From Aphodosoma sp044433285 (GTDB taxonomy: Bacteria; Bacteroidota; Bacteroidia; Bacteroidales; Paludibacteraceae): a DNA stretch of 26,615 nucleotides. The position numbers and the translations under genes are program-made. The DNA lies in assembly GCA_044433285.1 (NCBI GenBank), contig JAWXTU010000023.1:1-26615 (forward strand), read 5' to 3'. Under the pieces are notes generated by a model. That model had not been told where the DNA came from, did not search any database, and saw only the letters and a list, made by a program, of their open reading frames with translations. The first letter of the stretch is position 1. Every line of letters begins with the position of its first letter. Shown piece by piece: positions 1-7,901 of the stretch.

Positions 1-364
1 ATAAAAAAAATGTTTTCATATATAATTTGAATTTGATGTATCGTTTTGGTATTTTGATGCTTAATAAACCGTTTCTTCTTAAGAAGACTTGTTGAGTATA
101 CAAAAAGGTTGCACTTTATAAAAATTTTTATTTTCAACCTCACAAAGATACATCTTTTATTGAGAAAACAGCATAAATTTAAATACTTAGTTTCTCTCTG
201 ATAATCAGCGATTTACCCCCCCCGTAGGAGTTATTCAAAATACTACTGAAATTGTCTTAAAAAAAAGTCGTAAAATATCGTTTCTGACTGCAAATGTAAG
301 AAAAAATACGTTTCGCCATTACACAAAAGTGTAGTTTTGCACAGTTTTTAACACCCATAACATA
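1..364. other. AT-rich noncoding stretch with palindromes
   Basis: No open frame of convincing length or composition lies here on either strand. It contains a perfect 14-bp palindrome at 74-87 (TCTTCTTAAGAAGA), an inverted repeat AGGTTG/CAACCT at 106-111 and 135-140 that encloses an ATAAAAATTTTTAT palindrome, and a run of eight C at 216-223. Two matches to the Bacteroidetes -7 box TAnnTTTG read leftward: TATCTTTG at 143-150 and TACATTTG at 291-298. Neither has a convincing TTTG at the right distance. The stretch is probably the upstream region of a leftward gene beyond the window edge, which is inference. Confidence 0.5.
143..150 (-). promoter_or_regulatory. possible leftward -7 promoter box
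   Basis: On the minus strand the sequence reads TATCTTTG, which fits the Bacteroidetes -7 consensus TAnnTTTG. The -33 region is poor, with only a TTATG-like sequence about 21 bases upstream. A second box, TACATTTG, lies at 291-298, but its nearest TTTG is 25 bases away. If either is real, it would drive a gene to the left of the window through a leader of more than 140 bases. Confidence 0.25.
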
Positions 365-397
365 CAAAAAAGGCTCAATGAAGAAATCATTGAGCCT
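365..397 (-). terminator. intrinsic terminator after ddh
   Basis: A perfect 11-bp stem (AGGCTCAATGA at 371-381 with TCATTGAGCCT at 387-397) encloses a 5-base loop. Read on the minus strand it is followed by a run of six T (366-371). It lies 24 bases past the ddh stop and ends the leftward dcw/ddh transcription unit. A short T-rich tract on the other side gives weak symmetry, so some bidirectional function is possible. Confidence 0.88.
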
Positions 398-421
398 TTA
401 ATATAACAAGTTGGTATTAGA

Positions 422-1318
422 TTATACCAAACGTTTGATTAGTGAGTCTCTATCTCCGTAAAGTAGATCAATCATCGGAAGTTCGATCATTGTGTATGCT
501 CCTGGTTGTTGTAGTTCAGCTGCGCGAGCACAAGAGACCATAATTTGTGCAGTAAGTGCAGGATTGTTGATGCTCATATTAAACTCAAAGCGTTGATTTT
601 GAGTCTTTCCAGATACACCTTTGCGTACCATATTCACACCGTGTCCCATATCTTGCAATGCATCAACCGAGTCAACAGCAATTACGTGAGTTTCGTCGTG
701 AGCGAAATAGTCGTCGGCTTTAAGGCGAGCAGCTACTTCATCAAGTTGATAACCCTCTTCTAGTTCGATATATACCATACGGCGGTGGATAGAAGTGCCC
801 AACGGAATTGTCATAGATAGAGCATTATGCACACCATCAATTGCACGAGCGGCAACGCTATGTCCCATACTCATACCAGGACCAAAATTTGTATATGTTA
901 CCCCTTTTGGCGCACAAGCCTCTAATAAAGCACGTACTACAGAGTCGCTACCTGGGTCCCAACCTGCCGATAAAACAGCTACTGCACCGCTCTCTTTTGC
1001 AGCTGCATCAAATCTGTGGCGGAGTTCGCAAATACCACCGTGAATATCATAACTATCTACTGTATTTATACCCATTGCAAGATATTTTGTACCCCAATCC
1101 TCTACACTGCGTGTAGGTGTGCAAAGAAGTGCTACATCAACTTCTCCCAATTCTGTAATATCTGTAACTACTTTAAGATGCGAAATTGCTTGAGGAATGT
1201 TAGATGCATCACGACGTACAACGCCTGCAATTTCAAAGTCTGGTGCAGCTTCAAGCGCTTCCACCATAAAATGTCCAATGTTGCCATATCCAACTACGGC
1301 TGCTCTAATTTTACTCAT
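422..1318 (-). CDS. ddh: meso-diaminopimelate D-dehydrogenase
   Basis: NADPH-dependent enzyme that converts tetrahydrodipicolinate to meso-2,6-diaminopimelate in one reductive amination step in the cytoplasm, bypassing the succinylase route. The 298-residue protein has an N-terminal Rossmann dinucleotide-binding loop, GYGNIG at residues 10-15. The family's substrate-domain signatures follow: SAGWDPG with a nearby DS, and FGPGMSMGHS. Length is close to that usual for the family. The gene lies 134 bases after the GatB/YqeY gene and is followed by a terminator. No clear promoter was found in the gap, so it may be read from the dcw cluster. Its product is the amino acid that the MurE of this cluster is predicted to add, so the placement makes metabolic sense. 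Confidence 0.95.
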   Translation of the reverse strand: MSKIRAAVVGYGNIGHFMVEALEAAPDFEIAGVVRRDASNIPQAISHLKVVTDITELGEVDVALLCTPTRSVEDWGTKYLAMGINTVDSYDIHGGICELRHRFDAAAKESGAVAVLSAGWDPGSDSVVRALLEACAPKGVTYTNFGPGMSMGHSVAARAIDGVHNALSMTIPLGTSIHRRMVYIELEEGYQLDEVAARLKADDYFAHDETHVIAVDSVDALQDMGHGVNMVRKGVSGKTQNQRFEFNMSINNPALTAQIMVSCARAAELQQPGAYTMIELPMIDLLYGDRDSLIKRLV

Positions 1319-1452
1319 ACTAAAATTTTTTTATTAAATTATTACCTTATTTCGAGGAGTAATTATCAGTGGAATTAACCCTGCTTTCAATCTCTTATGA
1401 GATAAAAACTAATAACCTCCCCATCTTTTTATAACTAGAATTATGTTTTATT

Positions 1453-1908
1453 TTATCCTTGTGCAAGCAGCTCTTTTACCTTTTCGGATATCGCTCTCCC
1501 TTCTGCTTTTCCTGCCAACTCTTTGCTAGCCACGCCCATTACTTTTCCCATCTCCTGAGGTGATGATGCGCCTACACGTGCAATAATTTCTGTAAGTGCA
1601 GTTGTAAGTTCAGCTTCCGACATCATCTGTGGTAAGTATTTGCCATACACCTCTACCTGTGCTAGGTATTCAGTTGCCAAATCTTCGCGACCCTGTTCTA
1701 CAAAAATCTTGGCTGCATCTTTACCCTGTTTAGCCATTTTTTGTATCACCTTAACAGCCATTGCATCGGTCAATTCGCCATTTGCCTCTTTTGATGTTTT
1801 TACCTCTAGGAGCTCTTTTTTTATTCCGCGTAATGCTTCAAGTTCCACTTTGTTGCGTGCGAGCATCGCCTTTTTTATATCTTCGCTAATTTGTTCAAAT
1901 AGTGCCAT
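1453..1908 (-). CDS. GatB/YqeY domain protein
   Basis: A 151-residue single-domain protein of the GatB/YqeY family. It resembles the C-terminal tRNA-binding part of the GatB amidotransferase subunit but lacks the catalytic part. The whole length fits the family: an N-terminal helical segment starting MALFEQISEDIKKAM, a central segment with KYLPQMMSEAEL, and a C-terminal region with GKVMGVASKELAGKAEG. Its exact function is not known, and a tRNA-related role is only suggested by the domain. It lies 19 bases after ftsZ, a position common in Bacteroidales dcw clusters, so it is probably the last gene of that message. Confidence 0.93.
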   Translation of the reverse strand: MALFEQISEDIKKAMLARNKVELEALRGIKKELLEVKTSKEANGELTDAMAVKVIQKMAKQGKDAAKIFVEQGREDLATEYLAQVEVYGKYLPQMMSEAELTTALTEIIARVGASSPQEMGKVMGVASKELAGKAEGRAISEKVKELLAQG

Positions 1909-1927
1909 TTTATTATATTTTTAATTG

Positions 1928-3109
1928 TTATTTTATTCGTTTATATGCAGGTACACTCTCCATCTCTAACAGAATGTTATCATCATTTTCTATATCTTTT
2001 AGAGTAAATATTTTGTTCGATTTCCCCGAATTAATGCCCTTACCGTACAACTCCTCCATCCAGTCAGATTTTGGGTCGGTATTAGCGGTGCGGTTATTAA
2101 CCTTACCACTAAATTTTGGGTCATCTTGCAGTTCGTGAGGGATAATATCCATGTCAGAACCAGTTGCAAGCAGTGTAACTTTCACGGCATCGCCAAGCGA
2201 ATTATCATAGTTCACACCCCAAATTACCTCTATGTCATCACCCATCTTATCCATAAACTCGTTGATCTCATCAACCTCTTTCATATATACAGGGTTCGAC
2301 TCCGAGCAGTAGAAGTTGAGCAGTATCTTTTTCGATTTATGTATGTCGTTGTCGTTTAGCAGTGGAGAGTTAAGCGCATCGTTGATAGCGTTAGAGATAC
2401 GTTTTTCGCCCTCTGCAGTACCGCTATTCATAACTGCCACACCGCCATTACGCATAATAGTAGAGACATCGGCAAAGTCGACGTTGATATGCCCTTTTTG
2501 AGTGATGATTTCAGCAATACCTCTAGCGGCATCGGTGAGCACGTTATCAGCCTTCTTAAACGCATTTGTCAAATCTAGGTCGGGATATATAGTGCGCAAT
2601 TTATCATTATGTATTACAAGTAGAGCATCTACATTCTTGCTCATCTCGATAATACCATCTAAGGCTTGTAGTATCTTCTTTTTGCCCTCAAAAATAAATG
2701 GTATAGTAACAATACCCACTGTCAAGATGCCCATCTCTTTTGCGATAGCAGCTACAACAGGAGCAGCTCCAGTACCAGTTCCGCCACCCATACCAGCCGT
2801 GATAAACGTCATACGAGTGCCATCATTGAACATATTTTCAATCTCTTCACGAGAAGATTCGGCAGCCTCTTGTGCTATTGTTGGTCGGTTGCCAGCCCCA
2901 AGTCCATCTTTGCCAATCTGTATTTTTGTAGGCACAGCAGCACTCTTCAGAGCTTGGTCGTCTGTATTACAAATAACAAACGATACGTCTGAAATATTTT
3001 GCATATACATATGGTTTACGGCATTGCTACCGCCACCGCCAACTCCTACAACCTTAATTATTGAACTATTTACCTCAGGCAAACGAAATTCATCTATTAT
3101 TCCATTCAT
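1928..3109 (-). CDS. ftsZ: cell division GTPase FtsZ
   Basis: Tubulin-like GTPase that polymerises at midcell into the Z ring and recruits the divisome. The 393-residue protein shows the nucleotide-binding loop GVGGGGSNAV near residue 22, the tubulin signature GGGTGTG at 108-114, and the T7 synergy loop NVDFAD at 209-214, which completes the active site of the neighbouring subunit. After the globular core (to about residue 320) there is a short linker of about 55 residues. The end, VPAYKRIK, is the conserved tail expected to bind FtsA. The start ATG is 6 bases past the ftsA stop. A second ATG 4 bases upstream in another frame is not used. The linker is short and has no unusual repeats. Confidence 0.98.
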   Translation of the reverse strand: MNGIIDEFRLPEVNSSIIKVVGVGGGGSNAVNHMYMQNISDVSFVICNTDDQALKSAAVPTKIQIGKDGLGAGNRPTIAQEAAESSREEIENMFNDGTRMTFITAGMGGGTGTGAAPVVAAIAKEMGILTVGIVTIPFIFEGKKKILQALDGIIEMSKNVDALLVIHNDKLRTIYPDLDLTNAFKKADNVLTDAARGIAEIITQKGHINVDFADVSTIMRNGGVAVMNSGTAEGEKRISNAINDALNSPLLNDNDIHKSKKILLNFYCSESNPVYMKEVDEINEFMDKMGDDIEVIWGVNYDNSLGDAVKVTLLATGSDMDIIPHELQDDPKFSGKVNNRTANTDPKSDWMEELYGKGINSGKSNKIFTLKDIENDDNILLEMESVPAYKRIK

Positions 3110-3115
3110 ATGTTG

Positions 3116-4402
3116 TTATTCTTCAATAGTTACGTTGTTACTAAATAGGTCTCCAAATTTTTTCACAAATCCTCCCATCATACCACTACTTTTCTCTTTG
3201 GGTTGTTTTGTAGCAGTAGCAGTAGGCTCTTCACTCTCTTTTTCTCTCTCCTCAACACAACTCTTTGTTGCCTTTGCTATCAACCCAATAAGCATTGCAT
3301 ATTGATGAGTGTTATAATTTTCTTGCCCCTCCTCTAGCCACTGTGCGTGCGAACCTAATTTTACATCAACCTCATATTTTTCAGCTATATATTTGTCTAG
3401 GTTTTTAAGTTTAGCACCACCGCCAGTAATTATCAAGCCTTTACTTAACTCTTTGATATCTATGCAGCTATTTATCTCATCCATCACAAAACCGATAGTC
3501 TCATCAAGGCGAGCTTGGATATAATTATATATATCTTTATATTCAACCCCAATTGAACCCTCTTCCACGCTTTTGGTATAATTCACAAGTTTATTCCCAT
3601 CCTCTTCTGTAAATATCATATCAACGTGATTTGTCTTAATTGCCTCTACCTTAGATAGATTGTCAATTAATTCGGTTAAGTCGCTGTTGATATGTTTACC
3701 TCCGAATGGCACTACAGCAGCGTGGCGTAGATATCCATCTTTGTACACAGATACAAGGGTAGTAGATGCACCAAAATTAACTACAGCGCAACCAGCTATT
3801 CTATCTTCATTAGTCAGCACCGCATTGGCAATAGCCACTGGCGCAATTAAAGGGTGTACATTACTTTGGTTGAAAACGGTACGCTCAAAACTTCTGTTGA
3901 AATTATATTCAATCTCATTTTTTCCGTATGCAATCAGATAATTTACAGTAATTTGATTTGAAAATGAACCGATAGGATCTTTTATTAACTCTCCATTTAT
4001 GTTATACTCCTCTTTCATTATAGAGAGAATAGATTTATTGGTAAATGGCGATAAATCCAAATTATTATCTATCAAACTGAGTTCGTTGTGTGTAATCTCA
4101 GTAACATTGCTAAATGTGTGTTGGATATTAGTGCGAGTAGTGCGCAACGAGCACCCAGATTGACCAGCATATATACTTCTGATTATATATTTCTGTCCCA
4201 ATCTGTTCTCCATCTTTTTCACCAATCCCGCCAATTGAAATGATATTTCAGATGGCTTTTTGATAATACCATTTTTGATACTACCCTCTGGGGTGGGCGC
4301 AGTCTCCACACCTAACACTTTAAGTTTCCCATCATTTAATCGCTCTGCTGCCATTAGCATAATATGCGATGAGCCAAAATCTACTGATATTAAAATTTCC
4401 AC
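3116..4402 (-). CDS. ftsA: cell division protein FtsA
   Basis: Actin-family ATPase that tethers FtsZ filaments to the inner membrane and links them to later divisome proteins. The 428-residue protein carries the actin-type phosphate motifs VDFGSSHIML (residues 7-16) and CAVVNFGASTTLV, and the adenosine motif IITGGGAKLKNLDKY. The C-terminus has a charged linker followed by GGFVKKFGDLFS, an amphipathic helix suited to membrane attachment. Translation starts at a GTG: an in-frame stop lies three codons upstream and no ATG is nearby. The sequence AAGG just before the GTG may help initiation. It lies between ftsQ and ftsZ, with a GGGGAC-type hairpin in the gap from ftsQ. Confidence 0.97.
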   Translation of the reverse strand: MEILISVDFGSSHIMLMAAERLNDGKLKVLGVETAPTPEGSIKNGIIKKPSEISFQLAGLVKKMENRLGQKYIIRSIYAGQSGCSLRTTRTNIQHTFSNVTEITHNELSLIDNNLDLSPFTNKSILSIMKEEYNINGELIKDPIGSFSNQITVNYLIAYGKNEIEYNFNRSFERTVFNQSNVHPLIAPVAIANAVLTNEDRIAGCAVVNFGASTTLVSVYKDGYLRHAAVVPFGGKHINSDLTELIDNLSKVEAIKTNHVDMIFTEEDGNKLVNYTKSVEEGSIGVEYKDIYNYIQARLDETIGFVMDEINSCIDIKELSKGLIITGGGAKLKNLDKYIAEKYEVDVKLGSHAQWLEEGQENYNTHQYAMLIGLIAKATKSCVEEREKESEEPTATATKQPKEKSSGMMGGFVKKFGDLFSNNVTIEE

Positions 4403-4419
4403 CTTATTTTATTTATTGT

Positions 4420-4440
4420 GGGGACTTATAAATATTCCCC
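4420..4440 (-). repeat. GGGGA/TCCCC hairpin between ftsQ and ftsA
   Basis: On the minus strand a 5-bp GGGGA...TCCCC stem encloses an 11-base AT-rich loop. It fills the ftsQ-ftsA gap, 17 bases before the ftsA start codon. It is not followed by a T run, so it does not look like a terminator. It is one member of a family of related elements in the dcw gaps. Confidence 0.55.
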
Positions 4441-4465
4441 TTGTATAATCTTGTATATAAATAAC

Positions 4466-5203
4466 TTATCTCTTACTGCACACTACTTGATCCTTAAATT
4501 CCAGACTCACACGATAGTACTTATCACCACCATAAAAATCACCTGCTTTATTATAGAAGGTATGTAGTTTTTTCAATTTTCCCTCAAAATTCTCAAGTTC
4601 GCCCATCGAAATAATGAAGTTGCCAATGCGAGGTACTAGTTCCACTCTATTATCTGGCAATACTATGATTTGAGTAAACATATTCGTCCACTGACGGCTA
4701 TTCTCTATATATTTAATAAAATCATAAAGTTCGTTTTTTGCAAAATCTTGTTTTACACTTCCTGTTATAATTGGCACATGGGCTGTAAATTTCAATGATG
4801 TAGGCATACGATTACGTTCGCTATCAATATAATAATCGTCGTATGTTGTTTTAATGCGAAATAGGGGCACACGCTGTTGTACACTCACGCATAAACTACC
4901 ATCTACAGCAAAATAGCATACAGATTTTTTTACCATATTCATCTCTTGCAGTTTCATCTCCATAACAGAGAGGTCTACCTCATCTCGCATTTTGTTCACT
5001 GGTGATATATTGGCATTCTCGAGCTGGAGTTGTATATCTTTTTCAGATATAAATTGAAATTTATCGTAATCGCTAACTGTAAAGATAATATCTTTGCACA
5101 CCTGCTTTTGCTTATTAGGAGCAAGCACAGACAAAACGAACCAGATAAATCCCAATGAGATTAATCCAATTGCAAAGATAACAACTTTTTTCCAAATAGC
5201 CAT
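4466..5203 (-). CDS. ftsQ: cell division protein FtsQ
   Basis: Bitopic inner-membrane protein that in other bacteria bridges early cytoplasmic and late periplasmic divisome proteins with FtsB and FtsL. The 245-residue protein has a short cytoplasmic start, one membrane helix (about residues 7-28) and a periplasmic domain. Divergent FtsQ-like features include VSVQQRVPLFRI, the YYID segment, VPIITG, and an end reading YRVSLEFKDQVVCSKR, which matches the pattern I know from Bacteroidetes FtsQ. Similarity to proteobacterial FtsQ is low, so the call leans on position between murC and ftsA together with topology. The 69-base gap from murC holds two hairpin elements. Confidence 0.92.
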   Translation of the reverse strand: MAIWKKVVIFAIGLISLGFIWFVLSVLAPNKQKQVCKDIIFTVSDYDKFQFISEKDIQLQLENANISPVNKMRDEVDLSVMEMKLQEMNMVKKSVCYFAVDGSLCVSVQQRVPLFRIKTTYDDYYIDSERNRMPTSLKFTAHVPIITGSVKQDFAKNELYDFIKYIENSRQWTNMFTQIIVLPDNRVELVPRIGNFIISMGELENFEGKLKKLHTFYNKAGDFYGGDKYYRVSLEFKDQVVCSKR

Positions 5204-5223
5204 ATAAAAACTTTAATTTATTT

Positions 5224-5269
5224 TAGGGAAGTTTTTCGAAGTCCCTTTTAGGGGAGCTTTTAAAACTCA
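5224..5269 (-). repeat. paired hairpin elements between murC and ftsQ
   Basis: Two adjacent elements fill the gap after the murC stop. The first (5251-5269) reads GAGTTTTAAAAGCTCCCC on the minus strand, and the second (5225-5249) reads AAAGGGACTTCGAAAAACTTCCCT. Arms of the type GGGA/TCCC with an AAAA-rich loop recur in other gaps of this cluster. No T run follows either hairpin, so an RNA stability or translation role is more likely than termination, which is inference. Confidence 0.55.
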
Positions 5270-5272
5270 CTT

Positions 5273-6670
5273 TTATTTTCTACTCAGTTCAGTTACTAGT
5301 TGAGGAATATAGATGTCAATATCACCAGCCCCTACCGTTAGTAGTACATCAAAATCCATCTCTCGCAATGTATTTATAAGTTCCGCTTTTGTAGTTAATC
5401 TCTTTATAGGCGAGGTAATTAGGTCATAAATAATCTTAGATGTTACCCCTTCCATAGGTAGTTCGCGAGCAGGATATATCTCTACCAGAGCCACTTGGTC
5501 GGCAAGCGATAGGGCAGTGGCAAACTCTCTGTAATAGTCGCTGGTGCGCGAGTAGAGGTGCGGTTGAAACACCACCACAATCTTTTTATCGCCGTAGAGC
5601 AATTTTACCGATTTGATACTCGCCTCTAACTCCACTGGGTGGTGAGCATAGTCATCAATCATCGTAAAAGCTTCGCTTCTGTAGTGCGTCTCAAATCGGC
5701 GACGTATCCCCTCAAAAGATGCCATTGCCGAGCGAAGTTCCTCTGGCGTTACTCCATTCAGATATGCAAGCGCCATAGCAGCTACTGCATTTTCCACATT
5801 CACAAGCACTGGCACACCTAATTTAATATCATTTACGCGCTCCTCTGGAGTGATGAAATCAAATAGTAGTTCGCCATTTCCGATACGTATATTTTCTGCA
5901 CAAAAATCAGCTTTTTCTGTGCTAGAGTAGTGATATAGAGTTACATTTTCTCCAATTCGAGGTTCAAGTTCCACTCCCTTTTTCACTATCAATACACCCC
6001 CCTCTACTACAAGCGACGAGAAATGCGCAAAACTATCTAAATAAGCCTCGTGAGTGCCATAAATATCGAGGTGGTCGGCATCTGTCGATGTAATTACCGC
6101 CATATACGGAGTTAGATGGTGAAACGAACGGTCAAATTCATCCGCCTCTACCACTACTAAATCACTCTTATCCGATAGCATCAAATTACTAGTGTAATTT
6201 TTGGCAATACCGCCCAAAAAGGCGTTGCAATCGATATGACTCTGTTTTAGTATATGAGCCGCCATCGTAGAGGTGGTAGTCTTGCCGTGTGTACCTGCCA
6301 CACATAGTCCGCGCTCTATTCGTGTAATTTGTCCCAATACCTGCGCACGTTTGTTTATCGTATATCCGTTTTCTTGGAAATATATAAATTGCTTATTGTC
6401 AGATGGTATAGCAGGGGTGTATACAATTAATGTATCGCCTGCATTGCCAAACTCAGCCCCGATAAGCTCTACATCATCAGAATAACAGATAGTTATTCCC
6501 TCAGCCTCTAACTCTTTGGTCAGTTGTGTAGAGGTGCGATCGTAACCCGATACAGTATATCCTTTCGCCTTGAAATAGCGAGCCAAGGCACTCATACCAA
6601 TGCCCCCAATCCCTAAGAAATAGTAGTTGTTATACATATTGTTTATTTTTAAGCTCTTTTTAAAAGCCAT
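5273..6670 (-). CDS. murC: UDP-N-acetylmuramate--L-alanine ligase MurC
   Basis: Cytoplasmic ATP-dependent ligase that adds the first amino acid, L-alanine, to UDP-MurNAc. The 465-residue protein has the N-terminal Rossmann motif FLGIGGIGMSALARYF at residues 18-33, the ATP-binding loop GTHGKTTT at 126-133, and the Mur-ligase motif DDYAHHP in the central and C-terminal part. Family length is normal. A second possible start is the ATG at 6637 (MYNNYYFLG), which matches other MurC N-termini better and has an equally A-rich upstream sequence. The first eleven residues may therefore not be translated. The gap from murG carries an imperfect 29-base direct repeat. Confidence 0.97.
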   Translation of the reverse strand: MAFKKSLKINNMYNNYYFLGIGGIGMSALARYFKAKGYTVSGYDRTSTQLTKELEAEGITICYSDDVELIGAEFGNAGDTLIVYTPAIPSDNKQFIYFQENGYTINKRAQVLGQITRIERGLCVAGTHGKTTTSTMAAHILKQSHIDCNAFLGGIAKNYTSNLMLSDKSDLVVVEADEFDRSFHHLTPYMAVITSTDADHLDIYGTHEAYLDSFAHFSSLVVEGGVLIVKKGVELEPRIGENVTLYHYSSTEKADFCAENIRIGNGELLFDFITPEERVNDIKLGVPVLVNVENAVAAMALAYLNGVTPEELRSAMASFEGIRRRFETHYRSEAFTMIDDYAHHPVELEASIKSVKLLYGDKKIVVVFQPHLYSRTSDYYREFATALSLADQVALVEIYPARELPMEGVTSKIIYDLITSPIKRLTTKAELINTLREMDFDVLLTVGAGDIDIYIPQLVTELSRK

Positions 6671-6671
6671 C

Positions 6672-6731
6672 TTTTTATTAATCCCCTTTCTAATCTTTCC
6701 GTTTTATTAATCCCTCGTTAAATCTTTCGCT
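6672..6731. repeat. imperfect 29-base tandem repeat in murG-murC gap
   Basis: Two adjacent copies share TTTTATTAATCCC followed by an AATCTTTC-like stretch (6673-6701 and 6702-6731). The same core, TTTTATTAATCCCC, recurs at 9353-9366 in the murD-ftsW gap. The copies lie between the murG stop and the murC start, so in the mRNA they read as GGGATTAATAAAA ahead of the start codon. I see no coding frame in them. Confidence 0.55.
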
Positions 6732-6742
6732 TATCCACCTCT

Positions 6743-7846
6743 TTAATCTCTCTTCGATATTTTCATCACCTCCTCAGCAATGCGATTGGCAGAGTTGAGT
6801 TGAGCAAGTGTTGCAATATTTGTTGATAATGATTGTAGTTTATCTTTATTTTCAATCGTAGTTAATGCCGTATTAATCAGAGTATCAACTGCATCAACAT
6901 CTTTTATTAAAATAGCTGCGCCTACAGTAGATAGAGCCATAGCATTATGCGTTTGGTGATCTTCAGATACGTTAGGAGAAGGCACTAGTATTGTTGGTTT
7001 TTTCAGCAGACAAAGTTCTGATATTGAGCTAGCTCCTGCACGAGATACTACCAAGTCCGACATCAAATAGGCAAGGTCCATATTCGACACAAAATCAGTT
7101 ACTATGATATTGTCGCATCTGTATGGTTCGTATGCCTTTTTTGCACCTTCAAAATAGAGTTTCCCTGTCTGCCAAAGCAACTGTATTCCACTCTCTTTTA
7201 TTGCAGGTAGTTGCGCAATAACAGCCTCATTGATAGTGCGTGCGCCCAAACTACCACCCATAACAAACAGGGTAGGTTTGCTTGCATCAAAACCGAAAAA
7301 ACTATACGCTTCCCCCTTTTTATCCTCAGATATTAATAGGTTTTGGCGCACAGGATTACCAGTTAATATTATCTTCGAGGCGGTAAAAAATCGCTCCATA
7401 CCGTTATATGCCACACAAATTTTAGTTGCATATTTAGCTAGCATCTTATTTGTTACCCCAGCAAAGCTATTCTGCTCTTGCAATATCAATGGAATACCCA
7501 TTTTTCCTGCCACTCTAAGTGCCACACCACTAGCATATCCCCCCACACCAATTGCCACATCGGGTTTGAACTCTTTGATTATCTTGCGTGCTTTTGGTTG
7601 TGCCAGTAGCAATCGCCATATCGCTTTTATGCTTTTAAATATATTTTGGCGGTCGAGTCCATCAACTTTTAGCCCCTTTATTTCATATCCAGCAGCAGGC
7701 ACACGCTCCATCTCCATACGACTCTCTGCACCGATAAAGAGTATTTCACAGTCTGGTTGCGCCTCGCGCAGCGCATTGGCTATACTGATAGCAGGGAATA
7801 TATGTCCCCCAGTACCACCACCTGATATTAGATATTTTTTTGCCAT
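6743..7846 (-). CDS. murG: lipid II synthase MurG (GlcNAc transferase)
   Basis: Membrane-associated glycosyltransferase (GT28 family) that transfers GlcNAc from UDP-GlcNAc to lipid I on the cytoplasmic face of the inner membrane, producing lipid II. The 367-residue protein starts with the lipid-substrate loop ISGGGTGGHIFPA (residues 7-19). It has the second glycine-rich loop GVGGYASG, a third, VMGGSLGART, and the UDP-GlcNAc-binding region SRAGASSISELCLLKKPTIL. Length and order of motifs match the family. It begins 37 bases after ftsW, and that gap is almost wholly occupied by one GGGGAC-type hairpin element. Confidence 0.98.
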   Translation of the reverse strand: MAKKYLISGGGTGGHIFPAISIANALREAQPDCEILFIGAESRMEMERVPAAGYEIKGLKVDGLDRQNIFKSIKAIWRLLLAQPKARKIIKEFKPDVAIGVGGYASGVALRVAGKMGIPLILQEQNSFAGVTNKMLAKYATKICVAYNGMERFFTASKIILTGNPVRQNLLISEDKKGEAYSFFGFDASKPTLFVMGGSLGARTINEAVIAQLPAIKESGIQLLWQTGKLYFEGAKKAYEPYRCDNIIVTDFVSNMDLAYLMSDLVVSRAGASSISELCLLKKPTILVPSPNVSEDHQTHNAMALSTVGAAILIKDVDAVDTLINTALTTIENKDKLQSLSTNIATLAQLNSANRIAEEVMKISKRD

Positions 7847-7873
7847 GATATTTTAAAAATTTCTATTTTTCAT

Positions 7874-7901
7874 CGGGGAGTTTTTAGATGTCCCCTTTAT
7901 T
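7874..7901 (-). repeat. GGGGAC...CTCCCC hairpin overlapping ftsW end
   Basis: On the minus strand the element reads AAAGGGGACATC followed by TAAAAACTCCCCG, giving a GGGGA/TCCCC-type stem. Its 5' half supplies the last codons of ftsW and its stop codon, and its 3' half lies in the ftsW-murG gap. Nearly the same AATAAAGGGGACAT sequence occurs before murE at 13490-13503. Confidence 0.6.

Noticed and set aside
216..223. C8 run as a phase-variation switch
   Set aside because: It is not in a reading frame and has no promoter boxes placed so that a length change would alter their spacing.
2502..3305. Long plus-strand open frame of 267 codons opposite ftsZ and ftsA
   Set aside because: It is antisense to two certain genes, has no family features, and its composition follows the opposite strand. 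The plus-strand frame at 7230-7856 opposite murG was rejected for the same reason.
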